From Acidimicrobiales bacterium (lineage in GTDB: Bacteria > Actinomycetota > Acidimicrobiia > Acidimicrobiales > Poriferisodalaceae), in assembly GCA_014239555.1 (NCBI GenBank), contig JAAZYR010000010.1, positions 62,001 to 126,000 on the forward strand: a stretch of 64,000 nucleotides of DNA, written 5' to 3'. The notes below the pieces were generated by a model. It saw only the letters and a list, made by a program, of their open reading frames with translations. It had not been told where the DNA came from and did no database searches. Positions 26,666 to 36,329 of the stretch are shown in pieces. Positions within the stretch are counted from its first letter, which is position 1. Every line of letters starts with the position of its first letter. The position numbers were made by a program, and so were the translations under genes.

Positions 26666-29113
26666 TCACATTTTGACCCTTTGATTTGTCGGGTCATAAA
26701 AACTCCGGATGCTGGGAGTCACCTGGCGTCGTCGAGTACCAATTTCAATTTCCCATTCACCGTTATCCAACCACTGCTGAGTTACCCCTTCGGGATTGGA
26801 TAGGTACGCCATCGTTAGGCATCGATCTTCGACATGGCTCCACATGCCGCCCGTCGTGCGACCAACGTAAATGTCATCTCGAAAGATGGGGTCGTCGTGG
26901 TAGCTAATCAAGTCAGCGTCTTCGATTCGAAATTGGATCAGTCGTTTTGGTTTCGGGGCACCTTTTTGGCTCAGGAGGGCTTCGCGGCCTTTGAAGCCAC
27001 CGGGTTTCTCCCAAGCGACAGCGAACCCGAGCCCCGCTTCGAGAGGCGTGTCCTCGTCGCAGATGTCGTGGCCCCAGTGCCGGTAGCCAGCTTCAAGGCG
27101 AAGTGAATTCATTGCATGGAATCCTGCGTGCCGAAGACCGTATGGTTCTCCACTGCTAGTTATTGCCCGGTACACAGCCTCAGTGTGGTGTGCGGGAACG
27201 TAAAGTTCCCAGCCGAGTTCCCCTACGTAGCTCATACGTAACGCCCGACAAGTCACGCCGGCGATCACGACGGACTTCATGGCGCCGAATTCGAACGCAT
27301 CCTTGGATAAGTCTGTTTTGGTGAGGGATTGAAGTAATTGTCGTGAGTTGGGGCCCATGACCCCTAGAACACTCCAGTCGTTCGTGTTGTCGGAGAGACG
27401 CACGTCGTATCCTCGACAACCTCGCCTCAGCCACGCCCAGTCGCGGGTCTGGGACGCTGCACTGGTCACGACAAAAAAATCATCTTCGTCGACTCGAGTG
27501 ACTGTTAAATCCGCCTCGATGCCGCCTCGCTCGTTCAACCACTGGGTGTACACCGCTCTACCCGGAGGGACGTTGATTGAATTCGCACTCATCGTTTCAA
27601 GGACGATAAGTGCATCGGGTCCGCTCAGAGAGAATTTTGCGAAGGAACTTTGATCAAAAAGTCCGACTGCCGTTCGGACCGCATCACACTCGGCTCGCAT
27701 GTTCTCATGCCAATTTTGTTTGCCGTAGGAATAGTCGTATTCGCGAGGTTGATCTTCGCTCGCGAACCAGTTTGGGCGTTCCCAGCCGGCTGTTTCACCG
27801 AAGACCGCTCCAGCGGCAGCCAAAACGTCGTGGAGTTCGCTTTTCCGAATTCCTCGTGCTGATTCGTACTGGCGAAACGGCCAGTGCATTGCATAAAGGA
27901 GACCTAACGATTCAGAAATTCGCTCCCGGAGGTAGGACGGATCATTTTGAAAAGGAAAAGCCCGACGGATGTCGACTCCAGACAAGTCCATCGGTGGGTA
28001 TCCATCGACGATCCAATCGGCAATAACCCAGCCGGCGCCCCCAGCGGTTTGAATGCCAACAGAATTGAATCCTGCAGCGACGAAACAGCGGTCGATTTCA
28101 GGTGATTCACCGAGATAAAAAGTGCCATCGGGGGTGAATGCTTCAGGGCCGTTGAAGAAGAGTTGTAAACCGGCTTCGCTTAAAGAAGGCATGCGTCGGC
28201 ATGCGGCTTCAAAAATCGGTCCGATATGGTCCCAGTCCTCAGGGAGGGTGCCAAAGCAAAAATCTCGAGGAATGCCGTCCAGATTCCAGATCTTTGCCTG
28301 AGGCTCGAAAAACCCCGCCATGATCTTCCCGGTTTCTTCCTTGAAGTAGGTGTAATTGCCGGGATCACGAACAATCGGCATTCCCCGCTCTACGCCCTCC
28401 AATGGTTCGGTGACGATGTAAAAGTGCTCGCATGCCTGTAACGGCACTTTGACACCGATGGTTTCGGCTAAATGTCGAGTCCACATGCCGGCCGCCATCA
28501 CTACGGTTTCAGCTTTGATGACCTGGTGGTCTTCAGTTTCAACGCCGACGCAACGATCACCGTCTGTCAGTAGTCGAGTGACAGCGACCTCCTCAACAAT
28601 CGTTGCCCCGCCGTTGCGAGCCCCCTTAGCTAAAGCCATGGTGGTGTCGACAGGAGATGTTTGCCCGTCTTTGGGAATGTGCAACGCACCGACAAGGTCA
28701 TCGGTGTGAAGAAGGGGGACCATCTCCCGTAGTTCGTCCATTCCTATCTCTCGAATGTCGACTCCTACAGTTGACGCCATCGAAATGCCTCGACGCATTT
28801 CTTCCCAGCGTTCTGAATCTGAAGCCACCGAAATTGAGCCCGGAGCCCTGTATCCGGTCGCTTGTCCCGTCTCATCTTCCAACTCTTCGAAGAGCCGTGT
28901 TGAATAGGTCGCCAGCTTTGTCAGCGAGTGAGTTGATTTCAATTGAGAAACCAATCCAGCGGCGTGCCAGGTAGTGCCCCCGGTCAACTGTCCCTGCTCG
29001 AGAAGTAGAACGTCGGATACGCCGCGCTTGGTCAGGTGATACGCGATGCTGGCACCGATAATGCCACCACCGATCACTATGACTTCGGCTTGGTCGGGCA
29101 ACTGAACAGACAT
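26666..29113 (-). CDS. Dimethylglycine/sarcosine dehydrogenase-like flavoprotein with GcvT domain (second copy)
   Basis: An 815-aa protein of the same architecture. FAD-binding GGGIIG is at 15-20 and TGGTTWHAAGL at 44-54 (probable covalent-flavin His50). The GcvT-type half (from about 430) has ELGWELYVPAHH and LRLEAGYRHWGHDICDEDTPLEAG. It is the first gene of the run 29113 to 21788 with the second flavoprotein, the MttB-like enzyme and the EamA transporter. Two such enzymes side by side would suit sequential removal of methyl groups (for example dimethylglycine to sarcosine to glycine), but which does which cannot be seen. Confidence 0.9.
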   Translation of the reverse strand: MSVQLPDQAEVIVIGGGIIGASIAYHLTKRGVSDVLLLEQGQLTGGTTWHAAGLVSQLKSTHSLTKLATYSTRLFEELEDETGQATGYRAPGSISVASDSERWEEMRRGISMASTVGVDIREIGMDELREMVPLLHTDDLVGALHIPKDGQTSPVDTTMALAKGARNGGATIVEEVAVTRLLTDGDRCVGVETEDHQVIKAETVVMAAGMWTRHLAETIGVKVPLQACEHFYIVTEPLEGVERGMPIVRDPGNYTYFKEETGKIMAGFFEPQAKIWNLDGIPRDFCFGTLPEDWDHIGPIFEAACRRMPSLSEAGLQLFFNGPEAFTPDGTFYLGESPEIDRCFVAAGFNSVGIQTAGGAGWVIADWIVDGYPPMDLSGVDIRRAFPFQNDPSYLRERISESLGLLYAMHWPFRQYESARGIRKSELHDVLAAAGAVFGETAGWERPNWFASEDQPREYDYSYGKQNWHENMRAECDAVRTAVGLFDQSSFAKFSLSGPDALIVLETMSANSINVPPGRAVYTQWLNERGGIEADLTVTRVDEDDFFVVTSAASQTRDWAWLRRGCRGYDVRLSDNTNDWSVLGVMGPNSRQLLQSLTKTDLSKDAFEFGAMKSVVIAGVTCRALRMSYVGELGWELYVPAHHTEAVYRAITSSGEPYGLRHAGFHAMNSLRLEAGYRHWGHDICDEDTPLEAGLGFAVAWEKPGGFKGREALLSQKGAPKPKRLIQFRIEDADLISYHDDPIFRDDIYVGRTTGGMWSHVEDRCLTMAYLSNPEGVTQQWLDNGEWEIEIGTRRRQVTPSIRSFYDPTNQRVKM

Positions 29114-29227
29114 GGTTCGGCAAATCTAGACGCGTCCGCGTCTCACTCGGTCACTTGTGAATGCATCGGCGGCTTCCCGATGGAAAGATGCTGGAATAGG
29201 GATTATTCAAGGATGGGGAAGAGCGTG

Positions 29228-30010
29228 ATGCAACTTGATCTGAAGGGACGTCGGGCCGTGGTGACGGGCGCCAGCCTAGGAATAGGGGCGGCCACCGTTC
29301 GATTGTTAGCGGAGCTAGGCGCCGAAGTTGAGTTTTGTGCCCGTAGTAAAGACGCCGTTGAGAATCTCGTGGACTCTCAATCGGACAGCGGGAGTCAGAT
29401 ACATGGGCATGTGGCCGATATGGGTAATCGAGAATCGGTCGAAGAATTTCTCTCCGAAGTCAGCAGGCGCGGAGAGGTATCCATTTTGGTCAATAACGTC
29501 GGGGCTTCCCCGTCGCGCAACTTTCAATACATGACAGACGAAGATTGGTCTCAGCTTCATGAACTCAATTTGATGTCAGCAGTTCGATGTACCCGACATT
29601 TTCTGGCTGGTATGCGATCTCAAAAGTGGGGACGCATCGTCATGATTGCCAGCGGCGCAGCCAAATATCCTGGTGCCGCACTGGTTGACTACGCCGCGAC
29701 TAAGGCTGCCATGGTCGCCACCGGCAAAGCACTAGCGGGGAAGTACGGTCGAGACGGGGTGCTCGTGAACTCGGTACTTCCGGGTTTGATCCACACGGCC
29801 ATGTGGGATCGAGCAGCAGGAGAAGTGGCGGAAGCGTCCGGGAGTTCTGCAGAGCAAGTTCTCGCCAACAATTCTAAAAGTGTGCCGGTCGGTCGTTACG
29901 GCACAGCGGAGGAGGTAGCGAACGTGATCGCTTTCTTATGCACTGACGCTGCCTCTTACGTAAATGGGGCAGCCATTAATGTCGATGGTGGCCAAGGTGG
30001 CCATATTTAA
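29228..30010 (+). CDS. Short-chain dehydrogenase/reductase
   Basis: A 260-aa classical SDR. The cofactor motif is TGASLGIGAATV; acidic and basic residues follow the second strand (FCARSKDA), giving a NADP-leaning pattern. NNVGASPS, the catalytic Ser in MIASGAAKYPG, and YAATKAAM (Tyr-x3-Lys) complete the active site; the end reads VNGAAINVDGGQGG. ATG 29228 has GGGGAAG 7 nt upstream; 29213 is a possible earlier start. Divergent from the flavoprotein operon. Substrate unknown. Confidence 0.88.
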   Translation: MQLDLKGRRAVVTGASLGIGAATVRLLAELGAEVEFCARSKDAVENLVDSQSDSGSQIHGHVADMGNRESVEEFLSEVSRRGEVSILVNNVGASPSRNFQYMTDEDWSQLHELNLMSAVRCTRHFLAGMRSQKWGRIVMIASGAAKYPGAALVDYAATKAAMVATGKALAGKYGRDGVLVNSVLPGLIHTAMWDRAAGEVAEASGSSAEQVLANNSKSVPVGRYGTAEEVANVIAFLCTDAASYVNGAAINVDGGQGGHI

Positions 30011-30042
30011 CTCAAGGTTCCTGCGCTTGACAAAGAAAGCGT

Positions 30043-31479
30043 TTAAAAACCTGGGGGTTGTTGGAAGCCTCCGAGAGCGTCTTGTAAAAAGCGACCTACA
30101 GCCAAAGTTGTGCGATCCTCAAGGAACGGTCCGGCAATTTGCACACCGACGGGTTTCCCATCGATCTGACCTATTGGCACCACCGTCGCGGGCAACCATG
30201 ACACGCCGGTCAGACCCATCCATTTGATCTGATCGGTATATAGGCGCGTTTGCCCATCTATATCAATGGTTCTGCCAGTGAACGGACGCGAATGATCGTG
30301 GCGGATGGCTTCGCTGAGTGTCACCGGTAACAACACCACATCGAAAGTCTTGAAAAATTCGTTCCATTTGTTCCGTTGCTGGAGACGTCGTTCGTGCCAA
30401 CTCAACCATTCGCGGTGCCGCATCGTCGCATACCAAATACCGAGCTCGCCTTCAGGTTCTTCGCTGCTGGACGCCAATTCTTCGATCTCAGACAAAGTCC
30501 ACGTGCCAGCTTCAGCGGCAGAAAGAAGGTGCTGAAATGTGTCGACGGCTTTTTCGAAAGTGAACTGTGGTCTCGCTTCGTAATCCACGACAGATCCAGC
30601 GTCCTCTAACGCCGACGCAGCGTTAATCAGAAGCTCTCGATACTCCGAACTGATTGGCGCAGCGTCTTCATCGATCCATACTCCGACACGAAAATCGGCG
30701 ATTCGATCGTGACGTGCAGGTGGTAACGAAAGCGAATACGCCAGTTGGTTCCATTGATCAGGACCAGCGAGCACGTCAAGCGCCATTTCAAGGTCGCCAA
30801 CATCGCGAGCCATTGGACCCGCCACAGCGATGTCGGCCTGACTGAGAGTTCCAGGCATTCCAGGGATCTGACCTAACGCCGACACGATCCCGTAACTAGG
30901 TTTGTGCCCACATACGCCTGACCAATGTGCCGGAATGCGAATGGACCCACCGATGTCAGAGCCCAATTCCAGCGGAGTGTAACCGGCAGCTAGAGATGCA
31001 CCGGAGCCACCAGAAGATCCTCCTGGCGTGCATTCGATGTCGTAGGGATTGGCGGTAGTGCCATAAACCTTGTTGTAGGACTGGAGATCACCGGCCCAAA
31101 TTGGCAGGTTGGTTTTGCCGTAAACGATGGCGCCCGCTGCTTTATAGCGAGCGACTGGATCTGCGTCCTTATCAGGCACGAAATCAGCGAGTTCGGGAGC
31201 TCCCGAAGTTGTGACAATGCCAGCGGTCTGAAAGCTGTCCTTGATGGTGATTGGAACCCCATGAAGCGGCCCAAGTTCATCGCCGCGAGCGACAGCTAAA
31301 TCTGCTTGGTCGGCGGCTTCTAACGCACGTTCGGAGTCAAGAGCGACAACCGCATTGATGGGGCCATCAAGACGTTCCACACGAGCTAATGCGGCCTCGA
31401 GAAGTTCTCGACTCGACACCTCACCTGAAGTAATGGCCGCAGCAGTTTCGACGGTGGTGCTGTAGGCGAAATCGGACAT
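30043..31479 (-). CDS. Amidase (amidase signature family)
   Basis: A 478-aa amidase paralogous to that at 13934-15391. The triad Lys is in PITIKDSFQ and the two Ser in TPGGSSGGSGASLAAG, followed by LGSDIGGSIRIPAHWSGVCGHKP. It begins MSDFAYSTTVETAAAI from ATG 31479, with GGGGG just upstream; a start at 31491 or 31536 would add unconserved residues. Single gene between the SDR and the fused CoA transferase, convergent with the SDR. Amide substrate unknown. Confidence 0.9.
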   Translation of the reverse strand: MSDFAYSTTVETAAAITSGEVSSRELLEAALARVERLDGPINAVVALDSERALEAADQADLAVARGDELGPLHGVPITIKDSFQTAGIVTTSGAPELADFVPDKDADPVARYKAAGAIVYGKTNLPIWAGDLQSYNKVYGTTANPYDIECTPGGSSGGSGASLAAGYTPLELGSDIGGSIRIPAHWSGVCGHKPSYGIVSALGQIPGMPGTLSQADIAVAGPMARDVGDLEMALDVLAGPDQWNQLAYSLSLPPARHDRIADFRVGVWIDEDAAPISSEYRELLINAASALEDAGSVVDYEARPQFTFEKAVDTFQHLLSAAEAGTWTLSEIEELASSSEEPEGELGIWYATMRHREWLSWHERRLQQRNKWNEFFKTFDVVLLPVTLSEAIRHDHSRPFTGRTIDIDGQTRLYTDQIKWMGLTGVSWLPATVVPIGQIDGKPVGVQIAGPFLEDRTTLAVGRFLQDALGGFQQPPGF

Positions 31480-31696
31480 ATGTACCCCCATTGAAGGACG
31501 TTCATTTTCGGAGACGGAAATTTGTGGCCCAAGCACTTTTTACGTTGCCCACCTTTACCTTGAGTGGTCAACGCTGCCCGCCAAGACTTCGCACTCTAAC
31601 TCACTTGGCCCGCACGGGCTCCGGCGCCGACAGCGTTGAATGAACACTCGCTAACGGGCGCTAGCTTGTTGCCACACCGGGGAAAGGTTCAACAGC

Positions 31697-34132
31697 GTGC
31701 TTTCGGCATATCGAGTTCTTGATCTAACAGATGAACGTGGCCAGTTGGCGGGCATGATGCTCGCTGATCTTGGGGCAGAAGTAATTCTCGTAGAGCCGCC
31801 AAGTGGGTCCCGCTCTCGCACGGTTGGACCATTCGTGGACGGTCAGGAAGATAACCGAGAAGCGTCCTTGTGGTTTTGGTCGTACAACAGAGTAAAACGG
31901 AGCATCACCCTGGACTTAGATTCAGAAGAAGGACAATCAGAGTTCAAGGCCCTTGCAGCGGGGGCCGATATCGTCATCGAATCCTCTGATGTGGGTCAGA
32001 TGGCCAACCGTGGTCTTAGCTACGAAGATCTCTCTGCTCTCAACCCCCAACTCATCGTCACATCTATCTCCGGATACGGGCAGAAAGGCCCTAAGGCGAC
32101 GTGGCAGGCGACGGACCTCACGGTCGCTGCTGCAGGAATGCAGATGGGATTACAAGGGGACGACGATCGGGCACCTCTTCGAATCCCGCTTGATCAATCC
32201 TTCCTTCATGCCTCCGCAGAGGCTGGAGCAGCGACGCTTATCGCACTGCATGAACGCAACCGATCTGGTGTTGGACAACACATCGACGTTTCAGCCCAGC
32301 AGGCATTGACGTGTGCGACACAGTCGGTTTCGTTAGCCCATCTCTACAATGCGCAAGAAGCCGGTCGAATGAGCGGAGGGGCAAAACTGGGCCCATTCAA
32401 AATTCGGCTTCGTTCACCCGCCGCCGATGGTTTTGTTTCGGCAACGATTCTTTTCGGTGAAGCGATCGGGCCCTTTGGTCAGCGACTATTCGAGTGGATT
32501 CACGAAGAGGGAGAGTGCGAAGACAGCGATCTGGAAATCCCATGGGTCAATTTTGTTGAGGGAGTGATGACCGGAAAAATTGCCATGGGGGAATACGACC
32601 GTATTCAAGACGTGGCTGCGGCTTTCACATCCAGCAGAGCAAAAGGAGAACTACTCAGCGAAGCGTTGACGCGCCGCCTGCTGATAGTGCCCATTGCCAA
32701 CGTCGGAGACGTCGCAGAGGAACCCCACTACGCGGAGCGGGACTATTGGCGAGACATCGAAATCCCAAACCACGGAACTGTTGTCTTCCCCGGCCCTTCA
32801 GCCAAGATGTCAGCGACACCACTGGCTATTGAGGAGCCACCGCCTCTTCTAGGTGAAGGGAATGAAAGTTTACGCGACGCACCTGCACGCGAGTTGCAAA
32901 CTCAATCCGCCAAGACAACATCGGATGGAACTGCATTACCCCTCTCAGATGTCAACGTCCTTGACCTGCAATGGGTAATGGCGGGACCAGCATCAACGAG
33001 AGTGCTTGCCGACTGGGGCGCCAATGTGGTTCGCGTCGAGTCTTCACACAAGGTTGAAACCGCGCGAACCATACAGCCATTTCTCAATGACGAAGGTGGG
33101 GCCGACAACGGTGGTCTGTATCAAAATATGAACGCGGGAAAGATGGGGCTCGCCCTCGACATGTCAAAACCCGAAGCCAGAGAGGTGATTCTGGATCTCG
33201 TTAAGTGGGCCGACGTGGTGTGTGAATCGTTTTCGCCAAAAGCGATGCAGAACTGGGGACTTGGCTACGAAGACCTAAAAAAAATCAACCCGTCAATCAT
33301 CATGACCAGCAGTTGCCTTTTCGGTCAGGATGGGCCTCTTTCAAGCTTGGCTGGCTTTGGCACCATGGGAGCTTCGATGTCAGGGTTTTACGCGATGACT
33401 GGATGGCCAGATAGGGACCCAGCCGGAGTAATGGGCGCCTACACCGACTATGTGTCCCCGCGGTTCCTCACAGCCGCCATTATGGCTGCCCTCGATCACC
33501 GCGACCGCACCGGCGAAGGCCAATACATCGACGTTTCGCAGGCCGAGGCAGCGATGCACTTCTTGACTCCAGCGCTCCTTGATTACCGAATCAACGACCG
33601 CGAACCGCAACCAGTGGGCAATGATCACCCTTCGATGTTCCCGCACGGCAACTATCCATCTGCTGGCGAAGACAAGTGGGTCGCTATCGCTTGCCAAGAT
33701 GACGCTCAGTGGGCTGCGACCTGCCAAGTCATGGGCCTCTCAGAGCAACTAGTCAATCTTGGTTACGAAGAACGACGCGCACACCGAGAAGAAATCGACG
33801 ATGCCATTGGCCTGTGGACGTCGCAGCGCTCTGGTGCTGAAACCCAAGAATTGCTTCAGGAACAAGGGGTGCCCGCACACCGAGTGCAAATGTCTGACGA
33901 CCTAGCCGAAGATGCGCAGCTTGAATATCGCCAACATTTTCGTCACGTTGACCACATGACAAACGAAAAAATGTGGGTTGAGGGCACCCGGTTTTCAATG
34001 AGTAGATCTCGTGACGGCATAACCGACGCGGGACCCAGCTACGGTCAGCACACCTTCGAGGTTCTCGAAGGGATTCTTGGGTACGACGCGGACCGCGTGG
34101 CCGAGTTAGCGGTCGCCGGGGTGCTTGAGTAA
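31697..34132 (+). CDS. Tandem-fused family III CoA transferase
   Basis: An 811-aa protein containing two CaiB/BaiF domains. The first (about 1-395) begins YRVLDLTDERGQLAGMMLADLGAEVILVEPP and has ISGYGQKGPKATW. The second (about 413-800) begins VNVLDLQWVMAGPASTRVLADWGANVVRVES and has SSCLFGQDGPLSSLAG and YVSPRFLTAAIMAALDHRDRTG. In dimeric CaiB enzymes each subunit is one such domain, so this is a covalent pseudo-dimer. The halves differ: the second keeps the fuller family sequence. GGGGAAAGG lies 8 nt before GTG 31697. Donor and acceptor acids unknown. Confidence 0.9.
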   Translation: MLSAYRVLDLTDERGQLAGMMLADLGAEVILVEPPSGSRSRTVGPFVDGQEDNREASLWFWSYNRVKRSITLDLDSEEGQSEFKALAAGADIVIESSDVGQMANRGLSYEDLSALNPQLIVTSISGYGQKGPKATWQATDLTVAAAGMQMGLQGDDDRAPLRIPLDQSFLHASAEAGAATLIALHERNRSGVGQHIDVSAQQALTCATQSVSLAHLYNAQEAGRMSGGAKLGPFKIRLRSPAADGFVSATILFGEAIGPFGQRLFEWIHEEGECEDSDLEIPWVNFVEGVMTGKIAMGEYDRIQDVAAAFTSSRAKGELLSEALTRRLLIVPIANVGDVAEEPHYAERDYWRDIEIPNHGTVVFPGPSAKMSATPLAIEEPPPLLGEGNESLRDAPARELQTQSAKTTSDGTALPLSDVNVLDLQWVMAGPASTRVLADWGANVVRVESSHKVETARTIQPFLNDEGGADNGGLYQNMNAGKMGLALDMSKPEAREVILDLVKWADVVCESFSPKAMQNWGLGYEDLKKINPSIIMTSSCLFGQDGPLSSLAGFGTMGASMSGFYAMTGWPDRDPAGVMGAYTDYVSPRFLTAAIMAALDHRDRTGEGQYIDVSQAEAAMHFLTPALLDYRINDREPQPVGNDHPSMFPHGNYPSAGEDKWVAIACQDDAQWAATCQVMGLSEQLVNLGYEERRAHREEIDDAIGLWTSQRSGAETQELLQEQGVPAHRVQMSDDLAEDAQLEYRQHFRHVDHMTNEKMWVEGTRFSMSRSRDGITDAGPSYGQHTFEVLEGILGYDADRVAELAVAGVLE

Positions 34133-34218
34133 CACTGCTTGTACGATCTGAAAACGACTTTCAATGCGCTGACAGCTACGCCTTTGGCTTCCTTAGCGCA
34201 CGACTGACCACAGCAAGC

Positions 34219-35148
34219 TCATAGTTTCCCTATAAATTCTCGACCCATTAAAGCAATGTGATCTAGATCATCAAGATCGAGAACCTGAAGATAAATTCTC
34301 TCTGCTCCTGCTTCGTTCCACTTCTGAAGTCTTTCAAGTGCCTCATCAGGTGTGCCAGCTAGCCCGTTTTCTCGTAGTTCGTGAGCGTCGCGCCCAATCG
34401 CCCGAGCTCGCGCAGAAACTTCAGATTCGGTGCCTCCCACACAAGCGACTAGTGCTACTGAGTACGTCAATTCTTGAGGATCACGGCGGAGCTTTTCGCA
34501 AGCTGCAACTACTCGACTCTTTTGTTCTTGGAATGCTTCAATCGATCGAAAAGGAAGATTGAATTCATTGGCGTAGGTAGCCGCCAATCGCGGAGTTCGC
34601 AGCGGTCCGCCGCCACCAATAATGATCGGTGGACCCTCCATTTGGTGAGGCTTAGGGAGGGCCGGAGAGTCAATTAAAGAATAATGCCGACCCCGAAAGT
34701 TGTACCGCTCCCCTGAGGGTGTTGACCACAACCCGGTTATGACTTCTAGTTGTTCTTCTAGAATTTCAAACCGCTCACCCAGGGCGGGAAACGGTATTCC
34801 GTAAGCAGAGTGCTCGTCTTCGTACCAACCAGCTCCAAGACCGAGTTCGATTCTGCCCGAACTCATTTCATCAACCTGAGCAACTGCGATTGCCAAAGGC
34901 CCTGGCAGTCTGAAAGTTGCCGAGTTAACGAGAGTTCCAAGGCGAAGTTTTGTTGTCTCTCTGGCTAGGCCGCCCAATGTCACCCAGGCATCAGTCGGCC
35001 CAGGCAATCCGTCGTTTTCGCCCATAGTGAGCCAATGATCTGATCTAAAGAAAGCGTCGAAACCCGCCTTCTCGGTTACTAATGCTGCGGCTAACAAATC
35101 AGCGTAAGTGGCGCCTTGTTGTGGTTCGGTAAAGATACGAAAGTCCAT
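34219..35148 (-). CDS. LLM-class (F420-type) oxidoreductase
   Basis: A luciferase-like flavin/F420 enzyme of about 309 aa with a TIM-barrel. It shows GFDAFFRSDHW, LGTLVNSATFRLPGPLAIAVAQVDEMSSGRIELGLGAGWYEDE, FEILEEQLEVI and PPIIIGGGGP. In actinobacteria this subfamily commonly uses coenzyme F420, but an FMN-dependent monooxygenase cannot be excluded. ATG 35148 or GTG 35154 could be the start; AGGG lies upstream. Single gene facing the fused CoA transferase (stops 87 bp apart). Confidence 0.88.
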   Translation of the reverse strand: MDFRIFTEPQQGATYADLLAAALVTEKAGFDAFFRSDHWLTMGENDGLPGPTDAWVTLGGLARETTKLRLGTLVNSATFRLPGPLAIAVAQVDEMSSGRIELGLGAGWYEDEHSAYGIPFPALGERFEILEEQLEVITGLWSTPSGERYNFRGRHYSLIDSPALPKPHQMEGPPIIIGGGGPLRTPRLAATYANEFNLPFRSIEAFQEQKSRVVAACEKLRRDPQELTYSVALVACVGGTESEVSARARAIGRDAHELRENGLAGTPDEALERLQKWNEAGAERIYLQVLDLDDLDHIALMGREFIGKL

Positions 35149-35294
35149 AGTCACCGGCCCTACGATAAACCCAAGTGTCCAGAAGATGATCGGAAGAGAG
35201 CGATGTTTAAATGTCGCATTGTCTGTGACTTGGGCGGAAATGGATACCGAGACGATCTAGATAAAGTTCTGTCGTGCCTGATGACCGGTTCTCG

Positions 35295-36263
35295 CTATGG
35301 CGGAGTCTCAGAGGCTGATTGACCGGTCATTTTTTTGTAATTGCGGTCGATGAACCAGCGTTGGTAGTCACCGTAAGTGATTGGCTCATATCGGCTGGGG
35401 TTGCTTTCGGAGACCGTCGTGGGAACGGGATCCACCACGGCGTCGTCTCTAGCTCCATAGAAGAAGGGCACGGCGTAGCGATCAATGTCGGACAAGTTGC
35501 TGGCTCGGTGAGCCGTGGATAAGTACAGGCCGTTGGTCCACCGTTTCAACATGTCGCCGCTGTTGACCAGAAATGAACACGGAATTACCGACGGTTGAAT
35601 CCAGTCGTATCCAGCTGGCCGAACCTCAAGACCCGGCGTGTCGTTAACAGGCAGGAACGTGAATATAGAACTGTCGGTGTGAGGAGCGAGCCCCCACTCA
35701 TTGTCGGCGTACTGCATTACTGGGTAGTGCGACATGCGGAGAGTGACGCTTGGAATGTCAAAATCTTTCGCGAAAAAACTAGCGTCGAGATCTAACGACA
35801 ACGCCAGTATCGTCATTAAGGAGTCCGCTAAACCCTCCATTTTTCGAATGTAGGAAGCGGTCAGTTCTTTAAAGCCGCCGAGGTCCGGGTATTGGTTGCT
35901 TTCTCTGTACCCGCCTTCGTGAATGAAGAACGCTTCATTTTGATTTGGTTTTCGGACCTCTCCAGCTATCTCACTCGCATATGAGGTTCCGGCCCCCATC
36001 CCGAGGTATCCACCGTGTGTGCGATCCATCGTGATCGCGTCTTTTTCTGTCTGAGGGAGGGCATGCAACATTTGAGTGGCCCCGTAAATGTCTTCAACTA
36101 ACCCCCATGGCACGCCATGGTTCACGATGGAGAAAAACCCGATCTCTTCCAAGGCCTGACGTAATTCCAACGCCAAGTCTCGAATACCTTCGGGGTCGCC
36201 GTCGACTAGCGCTTGAAGATCCAGCACAGGAATCAAACCTGTTGAAGCTTCAGTTACCGACAC
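35295..36263 (-). CDS. Isopenicillin N synthase-like Fe(II) oxygenase
   Basis: A 322-aa non-haem iron oxygenase of the 2OG/IPNS superfamily. An N-terminal DIOX_N region (IPVLDLQAL, GFFSIVNHGVP) precedes the jelly-roll core. Iron ligands are His195 and Asp197 (APHTDSS) and His252 (STAHRAS). The usual R-x-S motif that holds 2-oxoglutarate reads R262-Y-A264 here, so the Ser is lost and co-substrate use may differ. GAGGGGG precedes GTG 36263. The SnoaL-like gene begins 489 bp upstream on the same strand and ends 66 bp before it, possibly co-transcribed. Confidence 0.87.
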   Translation of the reverse strand: MSVTEASTGLIPVLDLQALVDGDPEGIRDLALELRQALEEIGFFSIVNHGVPWGLVEDIYGATQMLHALPQTEKDAITMDRTHGGYLGMGAGTSYASEIAGEVRKPNQNEAFFIHEGGYRESNQYPDLGGFKELTASYIRKMEGLADSLMTILALSLDLDASFFAKDFDIPSVTLRMSHYPVMQYADNEWGLAPHTDSSIFTFLPVNDTPGLEVRPAGYDWIQPSVIPCSFLVNSGDMLKRWTNGLYLSTAHRASNLSDIDRYAVPFFYGARDDAVVDPVPTTVSESNPSRYEPITYGDYQRWFIDRNYKKMTGQSASETPP

Positions 36264-36329
36264 AGCACCCCCTCGAACGTCTTTTCATAAGCGTATGTCA
36301 ACGAGGTTGTGATCATCCCAAACAGTCAT

